Assembly (NCBI GenBank): GCA_033060915.1
Contig: CM065397.1
Coordinates: 16,615,501-16,679,500 of the forward strand
Length of the DNA stretch: 64,000 bases
Direction: 5' to 3'
From: Euryodendron excelsum
Lineage: Eukaryota > Streptophyta > Magnoliopsida > Ericales > Pentaphylacaceae
The notes under the pieces are model-generated. The model was not told where the DNA came from, searched no databases, and was given only the letters and a program-made list of their open reading frames with translations. Below are positions 34,902-46,782 of the stretch, piece by piece. A program made the position numbers and the translations under genes. Each line of letters begins with the position of its first letter. Positions within the stretch are counted from its first letter, which is position 1.

Positions 34902-36780
34902 ATGTGTCATCTTTTGTCTCAAGATGTTCCCTTTGAGTGGACATCTTCTTGTCAACAAGCTTTTGACAAGTTAAAGGGACTTTTGACCACCGCCCCAATC
35001 ATTCGAGCACCCAATTGGTCTCTTCCATTTGAGCTAATGTGTGATGCTAGCGACTCTGCCGTGGGGGCCGTCCTAGGACAAAGAGTTGACAAGAAGCCTT
35101 ATGTCATTTATTATGCTTCTAGAACTCTCAATGAAGCTCAAATCAACTATACCACAACCGAGAAGGAACTCCTTGCGGTGGTTTTTGCACTTGATAAATT
35201 TAGGTCTTACTTGATTGGGTCATTGGTCATCATCTACACCGACCATGCGGCCCTAAAGTATCTCCTCACAAAACCCGATGCAAAACCGTGCCTCATTCGA
35301 TGGATACTTTTGCTCCAAGAATTCCATATAGAAATGCGTGATAAAAAAGGGGTTGAAAATGTAGTTGCGGACCTCTTGTCTCGGCTTCCCTTAAATGGGC
35401 GAGCCATGGACCCAACCCTTATCAAGGAGCACTTCCCGGATGAGTATCTCATGCATGTGACTGCCGTTGAGCAAGTTTCAACCCCTTGGTTTGTGGACAT
35501 TGCGAACTTCCTTGTCACCGGTGAGGTTCCTTCCCCATGGTCATCCATTGACAAGCGTAAATTCTTCCGGAATGTGCGCTATTTTTCGTGGGATGATCCT
35601 CACTTATTTAAGTATTGTCTGGACCAAATCATTCGCCGGTGTGTCCCAAATCACGAATTCCAACAAGTGATAGAATTTTGTCACTCTCATGCTTGTGGAG
35701 GACACTTCTCCTCCAAGAAGACCACGGCCAAAATTTTGCAATGTGGGCTTTATTAGCCCACCATGTTCAAGGATATACATACTTTTTGTCTAGCTTGTGA
35801 TAGGTGCCAACGGTTAGGAACACTTTCTAAGAGGCACATGATGCCTCTTCAACCCATCACTATTTTGGAAATATTTGGTTGTTGGGGGATCGATTTCATG
35901 GGACCGTTTCCTAACTTATTTGGGTACCTTTTTATTCTTGTTGCTGTAGATTATGTCTCTAAGTGGGTGGAAGCGATTGCCACCCGAAGCAATGACCACC
36001 AAGTGGTCTTGCGATTTTTGAAAGAGAACATTTTTTTGTAGGTATGGCATGCCTCGTGCCATGATAAGTGATGGCGGTTCACATTTTTGTAACAAGCCCT
36101 TTGCGTCTTTAATGCGTAAGTATGGTGTGGTCCATAAGGTTGGATTACCATACCATCCTCAAACGCAAGGGCAAGTAGAGTTGGCCAATCGGGAAATTAA
36201 GCGCATTCTAGAGAAAACCGTCAATCCAAATAGGAAAGATTGGTCTCTTAGATTGACCGATGGGTTGTGGGCATACCGCACGGGCTATAAAACCATTCTT
36301 GGCGCATCACCCTATAGACTTGTGTACGGGAAGGCATGTCATCTTCCCGTCGAAATTGAGCATAAAGCATATTGGGCTATTCGTCAATGTAATGAGGATA
36401 TTGATGTTGCGGGTACCTACCGAAAACTCCAACTCAATGAGTTAGATGAACTCCGCAATGATGCATTTGAAAATGCAAAAATTGCTAAGGCCCGAATGAA
36501 ACACTTTCATGACTAACATATCATTCGAAAAACTTTCAAAGTTGGCCAAAAAGTGTTATTGTATGATTCACGCTTGCATCTATTTCCGGGCAAATTGCGG
36601 AGTAAGTGGGTCGGGCCATACCTTGTTAAATATGTTTTTTCCCATGGAGCCATTGAGGTGCAAAACCTCACGAATGGCTCGGCATTTAAGGTGAATGGCC
36701 AGCAGCTAAAGCCGTATTTTGAGACGTTCCAAGGGGAGTTGGACTGTGTGGATCTCATCGATCCACCGTCCTTTGAGTGA
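34902..36780 (+). pseudogene. RNase H and integrase of element A
   Basis: RNase [18 protein letters not shown] (about 35030), [25 protein letters not shown]. Integrase: zinc-binding HSHACGGH (35685-35708) with CLACDRC (35789), catalytic D in GIDFMGPF (35890), D in ISDGGSHF (36064), and E in GQVELANRE (36169), with a C-terminal SH3-like KLRSKWVGPY; no chromodomain. Breaks: stop at 35754 (a Trp-type position), a one-base shift in a T7 run near 36035, and a stop at 36514. Ends at 36780. Confidence 0.9.
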
Positions 36781-36970
36781 CATTAGATTGTCGTGTTTTA
36801 TAGTTTAGGAGTAGTTCTTTTGTTTTTCTTTTTATAGGTTTCTTTCTCTTTTCTTTTTGGTAGTTAGTTGTGTACATTTGTATTCCCGAGAGTCCCGCCC
36901 TCCCCGTTGTTCTTTTTCTCTTCCATTTTTCTCATGCCTTAAGGTCATGGCATGATTCCAGTTTGGGCTA
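36781..36970 (+). other. Post-pol untranslated spacer, element A
   Basis: T-rich sequence after the integrase stop, no coding signal, leading into the G12 run. Confidence 0.6.
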
Positions 36971-37295
36971 GGGGGGGGGGGGCACCATTTGCATGATTTT
37001 GTGAAAAATTCTGAGAATTTTTGCAGAACTTCAGAGAGGCCGCATTTGCGATCGATCGGTGGGCCAAATCGATCGATCGGCCGATCAATCGTGTACGTTG
37101 CGATCGATCGGGCGATCGATCGGTGATGACTGCGATCAATCAGGCTTATTACCGCACCAATCGAAAGGGAGCGGTATCGATCGATCAGCCGTTCGATCGG
37201 CCGTTCGATCACTTGCGCTCCATTTAGATCGGTCTGCGAGGCGATCGATCGATTCAAAGGGCCGATCGATCGGTGATCGAGTTGTCTATAAAAAG
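36971..37295 (+). promoter_or_regulatory. Internal LTR-like promoter module: G12, GATCGATC array, TATA
   Basis: A G12 run (36971-36982), 'gcagaacttcagagagg' (also found in the LTR next to its array), about seven GATCGATC palindromes (37047-37276), then TATAAAAAG (37287-37295) about 210 bases before the extra ORF. The order mirrors U3 of the same element's LTR. The G run resembles an internal polypurine tract. A promoter for the downstream ORF is inferred from layout only. Confidence 0.6.
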
Positions 37296-37506
37296 GTCAC
37301 TGTTTCACTGTTCATGCTCATTTCACTCGCGTGTATTTGAGAGTTTAAAGAGTCTGTTTATCTATCGGAGCAGCGAGGCCCTGCCAACTCACTTTGGTGG
37401 ACATTGTCTCGTCTGTTCACGGTTTTCTGCGCTTCGAAAGGTATTCCTTCCGCCGATCTTTATCCATTCTTTTCATTTCCAGCTGTACTTAGCCTTGTAG
37501 AGAGTT

Positions 37507-38792
37507 ATGGTCGAGACTAGGAGTACTGAGGGTACAGTTGGGGCGGGGACTTCTCAGACTCTGGCCCAGTTCCAGTAGCTCCAGCGTGAGCATGCTAGGA
37601 GGGAGAGAGAGGGAGAGTATGATTCCACTCGCTTCCGGGGGAGGGATCAGGAGCGAGAGTTTGGACGGGTGTAGAGCGCCCGTAAGGTAGTAGTGGAGAG
37701 GCGTTGGACAGTGAGTCAGTTTGATGCTGAGCCATATGGTTAGCTCCAGCCTTTGACCGACCGCCAGTGGTTGGGGTTAGCTTCTTTTAGGGGCCAGTAC
37801 TCAGCCACCCTCGTGGCAGAGTTCATGGCTAACATTTCATCGGACCCCGTTGGTGGCGACAGACATATTCTTCGCTCTTGGGTTCGGGGTAAGGATGTTG
37901 TTATCACCCCAGACTCTTTTGCTGAGCAGTTTGGTATACCGAGGGTTGCTAACCCTCAGTTCTTTATGATGGGGAGCATCCACCATCTCATGAGGAGATG
38001 TGCGCCGAGATTTTAGCACCGAGAGAGTCCTGGACCGCTTCCCAGATCAGGATTAGGCAGATTGCCCCCAGATACCACCCACTGTTCCTTTGGACTTGCT
38101 ATTCGATCTTTCCACTAGGGTGGACGGTGGAGTGCAATAGGATGCGGGGGCAGTTGATGTGGGCTATTGGCACGGGTAGGACTATTGACTTGCCCCACTT
38201 CATGTATATGGCATTGTGGGCCGCGACTCAAGTTGCTACTCCCCAGTCCAGCATCCCTTTTGGTTGTTTTTTGACAGCGAGGATTAGGGCGGCAGGGGTT
38301 AGTGTTGCGGATGTTGTACTGCTCTCCTCTTCGATTGTCATAGACTGGAAGACGGAGAAGAGGGCGGCATGGCAGTTGTCGAAGAAGGGGGGGTCAGCTA
38401 GTTCGGCTCACTCGTCTTCTCAGCAGCCGGCTTCTCAAACTCAAGAGGAGACCCAGTCAGGGGAGCAGCGGCAGGATCAGCCGGGGCAGCCTGCGCAGCC
38501 TCAGGCTCAGCCTCAGGCTCAGGAGGAGCCAGCTCAGGGGACGTTACTTCAGACTTTGGCAGTTATTCAGGAGCAGCTGACCACTCAGCAGGCAGAGCGC
38601 CAGCAGTGGCAGGCTGACATTATGGCTAGATTAGATCTTCAGGACACTGCCATTGCTGCACTTCAGGGTCAACTGATTGACATTCAGCAGCAACAGCAGA
38701 CCCAGTCCACTCGACTCCAGGAGATTATCCAGCACCTTGGCCAGCCTCCTCCGGATGATGAAGACCTCTTTTCGAATCTCCAGTTAGATTAG
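37507..38792 (+). pseudogene. Extra 3' ORF of element A (putative plant transposon protein)
   Basis: Starts ATG 37507 (MVETRSTEG). Domain core: FMANISSDPVGG, SWVRGKDVVITP, then after a one-base shift near 38000, TGRTIDLPHFMYMALW. The C-terminal ~120 residues are Gln-rich (QPAQPQAQPQ) and predicted coiled coil (LQGQLIDIQQQQQ). Ends at 38792. Four TAG stops (about 37579, 37672, 37741, 38014) all sit where CAG is expected. About 428 residues if intact. The same protein is present in element B. Function unknown; it occupies the position of env-like ORFs but shows no signal peptide or membrane segment. Confidence 0.85.
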
Positions 38793-40386
38793 ATGCATTG
38801 TGCACTTCATAACATTTCATTTCATATGATGTATCTAAATCTTTTTTTGATTATAGTGGATGTATTTATTTTTGAGCTATTTGTATAGTGATCTTCCCTA
38901 TTGTGGCATACCCTTTTGTATACATTTATTGTATTCTTTTGTCTTTTTCGGGTATATTTTGGCATTTCAGTTACAGGTGTACTTTTTGATTGATATCCAT
39001 ATCGCATGTATTGTTCCAACCGAGGTAATGGGTATTGTATGGTATTCGTATCTCTCTTTTCTGTAACTTGACACCTTAGCTATGTCTTTGATTGTTGATA
39101 TCATTTCTTTTTAGATTTTTGTGATGGAGGTGTCAAGGTTATTTCAAACAAGTACCATACCATGTTTTTTATTAAATTTGAGTTGATGATTAACCCACCT
39201 TAGAGATTATGATACATTGCAAGTTTTTGGCATAAAATCATTATAAGAGACAATTCACATTGTTGCGCACTAACATGTTAGGTGATGCCTTGTGTTTCAT
39301 TCTTATGCATGCATGTCCTTATAAGGTGGAGATTTTTACCGTGTGAGCTTTAGAGCCTATTTATCGCATTTGAAGAGTGAATCACATTTATTCAAGATTA
39401 TTTTTGTTAATCCTCATTCATTGAATAACTTCATTATTTTTTTATGTTGGTTTACATGTTCGAGTGTTAGATAGATTTATTGACCCCTTATACACTTTTG
39501 AAGTTTTGATTTGTTGTATTCTTCGGATTCTAAACACATAGGCCATTTCATTCCATTGAGTCATTCCATGTGTATTTTTCTTCTTTTTAATGTTTATATG
39601 CATGTGCATAAGTTTAAAGAGTGTCAATGCCAATAGATGCATTGCTCTTATTTTTTGTAAAGTTGGAGGTGTATGAAGTTGAAAAAAAAAAAAATTATAT
39701 ACATAGAAAGGGATGAAAAGGTGTGTTCAAAAAAAAAAAAAAAATCAAATACAAAAGAAGTGAGGTGAAGGAAGATTGCAAAAGTGATTCAAAAGATTGG
39801 AAATGTGGAAGTGAATATCATTGATCATCATGTGTAATGCGCATGCATATGTTGAAACCTTTTACCACTTTCTATCCTCTTACATGGCTCTTCTTTAATT
39901 CATCACTCTTATGGCCTTGATATCCGAAGATACATGAATCTCTAATTCAGTTGTGTATAAGGCATCTATGTCAATTTTCTAGATTATGCTTAAGCTGTGA
40001 ATATTCCTTCATGAAGTTATGCCAAGTCGATACACTTACAATTTATTCGTTTTTGGTTTCGGAATTGCTCTACTTGCATGGTTTATACATTTACTCGTTA
40101 AAAGAGCTTTCCATTGAGGAACCCTGAGTGTTCATATTTAAAGTTGAGTGTATACCTTCTGAAACTTGGATCAAAGCATCGAGGACGTAATTGTACGCGT
40201 TTTGAATCATTAGGGTCATATGTCATTGGTAGTACGCGTTAATGTGTTTTATTTCTTCCATGCTTTATGCCTTTGCCTTGCTTTGGTTCACAACCTAGGT
40301 GGATGGAGATTTGACTTGAATAAGATTAATTCATGTGTATATTTTTGTTTTCCTCTCATACTTTGATAAGGGCTATCAAAGGTTTA
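38793..40386 (+). other. 3' non-coding region of element A
   Basis: AT-rich 1.6 kb between the extra ORF and the PPT, with two A-runs (39680, 39730). No conserved ORF. Confidence 0.7.
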
Positions 40387-40398
40387 GTTGGGGGGTGT
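40387..40398 (+). other. Polypurine tract of element A
   Basis: AGTTGGGGGGTG followed by T and the LTR start TGATTAC. Plus-strand primer site; G-rich rather than mixed purine. Confidence 0.75.
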
Positions 40399-41897
40399 TG
40401 ATTACTCTTAGAAATAGTAATCTTTTGACTTAAATTGTTATTTGATTAGTTGAATTCCAGTGTTAATTTAGTATTATAACTCTCAAAATGTATTGAAACT
40501 CCTTTTGTGCATTTTTTACAGGAATTGGAGCTTAAACTAAGGCAAATGGGCAATCTTGAGGATGACCGATCGATCGCCTGATCGATCGGTCCACGGAACG
40601 TTCTATCGGCCGATCGATTGGTGATCCTGCGATCGATCGGTGATGCTCTGTTCGACCTTCTGCAGCAAACTTCAGAGAGGGCGTTTTTTCGATCGATCGG
40701 GCGTTCAATCGGTGACGTCAGAATTCCCTAAACAGACTACACAGAAGCAAACTTTAGAGTGGTCGGTTTTGCGATCGATCGAGCGTTCGATCGCCTAAAC
40801 CGATCGATTGGCCGATCGATCGGTCGTACACCGATCGATCGGTGTATACAGACTTTGTTTTTCTACAGAGTATAAAAGCTTTTGTTCGAGACAAAGAAGG
40901 ATATAGGTCATTTTCTGCAGAGTTTGGACGGGAAGAAGGCTCCAAAAAGTGGATTTTTGTTATCTTGTAAGGTTTTTAGTTAGATCTACTCTTAATGCTT
41001 TGTATTTAATGTCATTTATTGCTTTTGGATCATTGTAAGTGAAAGTTTGATATATATATGAAGTGAATAATTTTCTACCTTTTCTAGCAACTTTCCATCA
41101 TTTTCTTGGCACTTTCCCTCATTTTCTTAGCAACCAAACACTAGGTCTTTATAGTTTAATAGTAGATTTGGCTTATTTTATACTCTTTGACATGGATTTT
41201 AGTAACTAAATACCTCTTGGATGTGATTGTGAAGATCCACCAAGGATCTTCAAAGGGTTGAAAATGGGTTGTATGAACTTTAAAGTCATATCCTCAAAAT
41301 TATATGGTTTCATTTGATTTAGCATGAGATTCATTAGAAAAACTTAGATTCATAACCCTTTGGCAATATTTATACACAAATCAATATTTGGTATAGGTAT
41401 TGCACATGTTTAAGGTTTGATTCTAGGGTACCAATTATAGATTCCCTCTTTATGCTCAATCAAACAAAACCCACATTTTTATAGTCGACATTTTCCGAAT
41501 CAAGAATCAAAGGTGTAATTCTTGATTTGAGTTATAAACCTCTCATTGGAAACCCTTGTTGTGAATTGGTGGATTAAAACAACCATGTCCAAGCTTTTCT
41601 CCTTAATTACATAAAACTAGCTTTTGTTGTCTTTATTAGTTACTAAATTATTGCATGAAGCATAGAACCACCATCATCTCAAAACCAACATATTTTCGGT
41701 CTCTTTTATGTTAAGAAAAGATAAGAATTTTCATTTGCAATCCATTAAGATAAGTACCTGTGCTAGTTGAGTTTTGTTGCTATATTTGCAGAATTCTCTT
41801 GGGAGAGAACGACATCGGATCCTCCGGTTTTACTACAAGCGCGACCTCCGTACCCTTGCGGAATAACTCCAGTTGAAGCACATCTGGAGGCGTGTCA
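40399..41897 (+). repeat. 3' LTR of element A
   Basis: 1499 bp. Identical ends to the 5' LTR. It carries extra palindromic units in the U3 array: a 63-bp segment starting near 40576 and a 31-bp one near 40808, bounded by GATCGATC copies. TATAAAAG at about 40871. Confidence 0.95.
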
Positions 41898-42411
41898 ACA
41901 GGAAACCTATACAATGAAATGAAACTTTGTTGCGTCTGAAAAAAAAATCCTGTAAACATAAAATTACAACTTTATCTTTTTTGTCATTTCTAGATCCCAA
42001 CATATGTATTATCAAGTTACACAATTTATTAAAATTCATCTCAGCGTTGTCGTTGAACCCTTCACTAATTTAGTAGCCATGACACTTGAAGTTGTCAACT
42101 AGCTTAACTAATAAAAGCTTCTGGTAGTGATCGCGCAAACTTAAAATAAAGTCACATCTTCGTCCCAGTTAGAGCGCTACTTGCTATTGTCTAGCCCATT
42201 ACCATTATATAAAAATAAACTGAATTTGTCAGTATTTATCATTCTTGGGAGAAAAAGGTAAATAAAATAATAGGCTAGCTATGATGATCATAATAGATTG
42301 CTTTCATAATCACGAAGCTCTCATTCCAGTATGAGAATTCAGTCTTCAACATGAGGCAAGGCATCTAACTTGGGCCACTCTATTCATCTGATCAAAGGCA
42401 GAAAAATATTC
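41898..42411. repeat. Tandem-array unit, copy 0, right part
   Basis: Continues the repeat interrupted at 29697. Landmarks shared with 42650-43210 and 58690-59030: 'acattattaaattca..cagc', 'aaaataaa..c.catcttcgtccc', 'tagcccat.accattat', 'cattccagtatgagaattcag'. Confidence 0.75.
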
Positions 42412-42472
42412 TTTCTTTGTCTCTCATTCATTTCAGATTTCTTGCAAATTTCCCAAGCAACAGCAGGAACAA

Positions 42473-42475
<3 letters not shown>

Positions 42476-42536
<61 letters not shown>
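42476..42536. repeat. (CT)30 microsatellite
   Basis: 61-base uninterrupted CT run within copy 1 of the tandem array. Confidence 0.95.
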
Positions 42537-42537
<1 letters not shown>

Positions 42538-42882
42538 ACCTTGTAATACCACTACTTTCTTCCAACCAACCTATCTACTTCGTTTGTCTTTTAAAAACAA
42601 AATCTTTCTGTTCCGAAGCGCCAAAAAAAAAAAAAAAAAAATTCTTTGATTTAAAGAATTAAAGAAAACTTACACAAAGAATGAAACAGTGGCTAATGGA
42701 GAATGATGAAAAACGAAATTATTACTGTTGTTAAAATAACATTATAAAATTTTCCTTTAATTATCATTTCTAGATCTAAACATTTGATGTTACAAAGCTG
42801 TACAATTTATCGAAATTCAATCAGCATTGTTATAGAACCCTTCAATAAATTAATAGCCGTGACGATCAAGCACGTCAACTGG

Positions 42883-43006
42883 CTTGAGGGGTTGTTGTTC
42901 TGTCAGTATAGTGCTCCGTAAAGCCTTTTGCCTTGTAGGCCTTGCTGCTTTTCTGTTATGTTTCCCTTTATTAATAAATTTTGCTTTTTCAAAAAAAAAA
43001 AAAAAA
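42883..43006 (+). mobile_element. LINE 3'-end insertion with 12-bp TSD
   Basis: 124 bp ending in A16 and flanked by perfect CACGTCAACTGG duplications (42871-42882, 43007-43018). The body ends 'ttaataaattttgctttttc' before the tail, as in plant L1-type LINE 3' ends. Severely 5'-truncated by target-primed reverse transcription. Confidence 0.85.
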
Positions 43007-43222
43007 CACGTCAACTGGTTTACCTAGTAAAAGTATTTGAGAAGTGATGGTAGGAACCTAAAATAAAATCCCACCCCATTCAAGTTGGTGATAGCGAACA
43101 GCTATTGACTATTGTAGACCCCATCACCGTTCGATAAGAAGAAAAAAAAAAAAAAAACAAATCTATGATGATTATGATGGTGCCATTCCAATCTCATAAT
43201 TCAGGTTCTAACATGAGATAAC

Positions 43223-43889
43223 TAGGAATGACAATAAATCGGGCGGTGTGGAATTTGAGATTTTCATTTCTATCTTCATCTAAAATATCTATATCTATTC
43301 TCGCATAGAGATTGGTTTGGACTTTAAGTCCCACCTCCGTAGGTACAAGACTATTTCCATTCCATTTCTACCCCCACCTCTGCCTCCTACCCCAACCCAA
43401 ACCCCAGCCTATGCTTTTCTTTTCATTTTTTTTCGTTTTTGGAAAAATAAATAAATAACACAAAGCAAAAAAAAAAAAAAAAGAACTAAAATATCAGAAA
43501 TATTAATAGTCTCATGGTATTCACTTGGCAGTAATGCTTACTTAATTTTGCTTATATCTCCAAATATTTGGGTTGCATATATATCGAAATTATGTTATTG
43601 TACTGTCAAAAGAAACTAAAGCTTAAAATAATAAACTAAAAACCCATCTAAAAAATAATATTAAAAAATTATTGAACATAAATTGGACTTCAATCAACAT
43701 AAAACCAAAAGCGGCTTTTATAAAATAAAAATAAAGATAAAAAAAAAAAGCTAATAGCGGGGTGGGGCAAGAGAAGTACTTATTTTATCCCGTCTCTATC
43801 TCTGCGTGGATTTTCATTTCAATCTCTACCTCCAAACGTGATGGATTCGATTGCACCTTCCCTTTTTTTTCAATCCGTTGCCATCTCTA
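43223..43889. mobile_element. hAT-like MITE
   Basis: Termini TAGGAATGACAATAAATC and its imperfect inverse ending GTTGCCATCTCTA. Flanking octamers GAGATAAC/GAGACAAA match at 6 of 8. Copy 0 of the host repeat lacks it, showing the empty site. Non-coding, 667 bp. Confidence 0.65.
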
Positions 43890-44442
43890 GAGACAAAACA
43901 TGTCACTTGGGATCCTCTACTTTTCAAAGCCCATCCCGTGAAAGCTGAAGCCTATTGTATGTAAGTGGGCTGAACCCCAATCCACGAACAAGTAATTGAG
44001 TTCGAGGCCAGAGCAACAAGCCCAAGCTCTACCCTGCCCTTGCAAATGGCCCAGAAATCTTGCACCCGCGAAACTTATCATTAAGTACGAGAAATTATTT
44101 AGGGTGACTATCACTCCACATCATCATACTTATGTGGTGTAACAGTTTATTCATGTGATGCCATGTATAAATAGTTAACATTTTTAATTTTTTTTTACAT
44201 GACCGAAATTTTAAATTTGAAAACCTACAATACAGCTAAGATAATACATATAATTTGAATAGAATGCACACAACATAAACATGATAACATGGTGTGATGG
44301 CCACCCACCGAGAATAATTACTCCATAAGTACAATGCCTTGGCAAATTTTTTTTTTTTTTTTTGCTTTTATTTTTTGGGCTAACATTGCCTTAGCAAAGA
44401 TAGCGACTTAGGCACGTAACTCATCCAATGGAACTTAACATC

Positions 44443-44538
44443 CCTTTCTTTGTCTCTCATTCATTTCAGATTTCTTGCAAATTTCTCAAGTAAAGCCACG
44501 AACAGATTCTCTCCCTCTCCTATATATAGGCCTTGTAA

Positions 44539-44574
<36 letters not shown>

Positions 44575-44740
44575 GTATGTAAGCATGCATCCATTCTATA
44601 CTACTTTAGACGCATTGGAAGGTGGCTCAAAGATTTATTCTCATAGCACATTTTGTTTATTTTCTTTTAAAAAAAAATACTTTTTTTTGTTTAGGAGTAA
44701 ATACAATTTACCTCACTTAAAGTTTGGAATACAAGTGTAA
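44443..44740. repeat. Tandem-array unit, copy 2, left part
   Basis: The 'ctttgtctctcattcatttcagatttcttgcaaatttctcaagtaaagcca' block recurs (reported by position, 44449-44500), also at 42412 and 59617. Then (AT)n and 'ggaaggtggctcaaag', as at 59720. The unit breaks off near 44740 and resumes at 58605. Confidence 0.75.
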
Positions 44741-44762
44741 AATGAATGGTCTGCTCCTTCTG

Positions 44763-45592
44763 GACTGCTCTGTCATGCTGGACAGTTACACTGATGAAGT
44801 GAATATATGGCGGCTCTACCCAGATTGTCGGATTCCTCATAACCCACATTCTTACTAGCCAAAGCCCCTACTGAGTCTCCACAACCTTCGCCTACAGACT
44901 CAGAAATCTCCCTAATAGTGTTGAAATTTCTGATCGCCGCTGCTCTTGGTTGAGGTCCATACTTGTTCACTTTCATACTATCGTCGAATTTACAGTTTCC
45001 GAGAGAGTGAGCGATTCGACCACAGCTGTAGCAGAAATCTCCCAACCTTTCGTGCTTAATATATTCAACGTTTAGATCCATAAACCCTTTTCTTTGCAGC
45101 TTAAACCCAGTTTTGATGGGTTTTGTAATATCAACCTCAATACGCATTCGAATGCATTGGCAGTATTTACCTTCTTTGATACTTACTCCATTCATCAATC
45201 GACATAAGGGTTCCTATTGTATCTGCAGATCTTGATAGCATTTTGTTAGTCATTCTATCTGGAGGCAAACCCATGGATCTGTACCCAAAATGGAGTAAGT
45301 ATTGAAATCCACCTCTGCTGCTATGAGACTTGGGTTCCATGTCTTAAGAATCAGCAAGTTACCCATGATAGTCCATGGAGATCTGTATGTCAACAACTCT
45401 TATGTTTATCGTGAACATCAGCAAGTTACCCATGCCCTGTGAATGATCGAACGAACCCTGTTTTTGTTGATGAACTTTGGCGAAACAATCTTTCCAATAA
45501 GCCAATTAGCGGCTACCGAAGAAGCTGTGGAGGGGGTCTGGACCAAGGGTTAGAGTTAGGATCTCCTGTTCCTTATCCCCCTCGGAGGCCAT
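44763..45592 (-). pseudogene. LINE ORF1 fragment (DUF4283-like and zinc knuckle)
   Basis: On the minus strand from ATG 45592 (MASEGDKEQEI). The first half is stop-ridden. The second (45198-44773) is open and carries RMRIEVDITKP, FKLQRKGFMD and the knuckle C-X2-C-X4-H-X4-C (CYSCGRIAHSLGNC, about 45032-44991). This combination is typical of plant L1-type LINE ORF1, an RNA-binding protein. No ORF2 (endonuclease/RT) follows. Confidence 0.8.
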
Positions 45593-45777
45593 GAGCGCAG
45601 AGCTAGCTTCAGGCTAAACCCAACCAACACACTAGCCCCAAGGTTGCGAAAATTTGAGGACACAAGGGTTAACAAGGAACGGTATACAGAGGACACCTAT
45701 GAATATGAAAAATTCCCATTCCGCAATGCATGGATTTACTCCAACCTTAGTAAGAGTACTAATGGTCAAATCTTAAC

Positions 45778-46782
45778 TGTCTAGAATTCAACCTAGCAAT
45801 TAAGTATATATTATAAATTCCACGCAAGAATAACAAAAGCAATTAAATATAGTGACGAGATTTTTGTTGTGAAAATTCAATGCGGAAAAAAATCACGTGA
45901 GCCAACTTTTTTGGTTTGGGCGAACCAATCACTATAATGAATAGTTTATACAAATTACACTTATAACCAAACACCGAACTCAACAGATGTCGTTTGAATC
46001 GCTATGAACTACGGTTTAAGTTAACTTGCTTGACTCCTCGATTTTATGTTCTTCTCCAGTTGCTTGATTCTAGTACCGAATCACCACGATACTTTATGTC
46101 TCTAACACCGAATCACCACCATGCTTTTCGTCGCATTTGGAATCACCAAGGTGATCTTCTTTTTAGTTCTTTAATGGTGGAAGGATCTGTATTCTCTGAA
46201 GAATTATTAGAGTCAATTTCTACCAATACGACCTCTCTTGTCTTTAATAGCACATCAAACCATATCTCTTTGATAGGTATATCGTCTATCTTTGGATTCT
46301 TTTATTTTCACTTAGTATATCTAGATACATACTTAAGTCATATAGAAAAGATCTAGTTAAGAGTCATATATATATCGCAATCTTTCCAAACAGATAGTTT
46401 AAAAAGAATTTGTAGATTTTCCCGTAGGGCAAGTGCCATGTCAAAAATCAGCTCGAGCCAACTTGCTGCATACGCTTGGCTTGTGTCTTTGATCTTGCCA
46501 TACATTCTACTAATTTTTGAGAACTCTCTGGCATTTGTTTGTGAGCATAGCAAGTGCCATTAATCTTGCCATTGGTCTTGCCATTATTTATCAACTTACT
46601 AAAATCCATTGTAATCACCATGGCAAGTGTCATTCCAAATTGGCTAGTGTCATATGTGTTGTTTCACCATGAATCAATCTTTGAGCTCTGCAAATTTATA
46701 CAATAAGTCCGTCTTCTTCATCAGACCTAATATAACCTAACAAAATGTTTGAAACACAAATCACCATTACAAAAACCTTACA
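45778..46782 (-). repeat. Copia-like LTR, probable
   Basis: On the minus strand the start TGTAAGGTTTTTG is preceded by a PPT-like AAGGAGAGAT. U3 contains several TGGCAAGTGCCA-type palindromes (46430-46640) before TATATATATG (about 46372). The proposed end is TTCTAGACA at 45778. No TSD can be tested because internal sequence follows on the right. Confidence 0.4.

Larger units (their letters stand above)
29698..41897 (+). mobile_element. Athila-like Ty3/gypsy element A, 12.2 kb
   Basis: Complete structure: LTRs 29698-31102 and 40399-41897 (both TGATTACTC...GTGTCA), PBS 31108-31125, one gag-pol frame, an internal promoter-like module, an extra ORF, and a PPT at about 40387. Flanking ACAAG/ACAGG is a 5-bp duplication with one mismatch. 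Copies of the interrupted host repeat at 42412 and 58605 show the empty site. It lacks the RT core and has several stops, so it cannot move on its own, yet the LTRs are very similar (after gaps), so insertion is fairly recent and was probably helped in trans. Confidence 0.92.
42412..44442. repeat. Tandem-array unit, copy 1 (~2 kb with insertions)
   Basis: Starts 'ctttgtctctcattcatttcag', then CT61 (42476-42536), the 'ataccactactttctt' block, the 'cccatcaccgtt' block, a 'cttatcattaagta...gtggtgtaacagtttatt' block (44080-44160), and an 'ataattactccataagtacaatgcc' block (44315). The same order occurs at 58605-59616. It includes a LINE tail (42883-43006) and a MITE (43223-43889) absent from the other copies. 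No coding capacity; identity unknown. Confidence 0.8.

Noticed and set aside
29698..41897. Endogenous pararetrovirus
   Set aside because: LTRs, PBS, PPT and an integrase are present, with no movement or coat protein signature; it is an LTR retrotransposon.
42417..42662. ORF with (SL)n
   Set aside because: Product of the CT microsatellite in the tandem-array unit.
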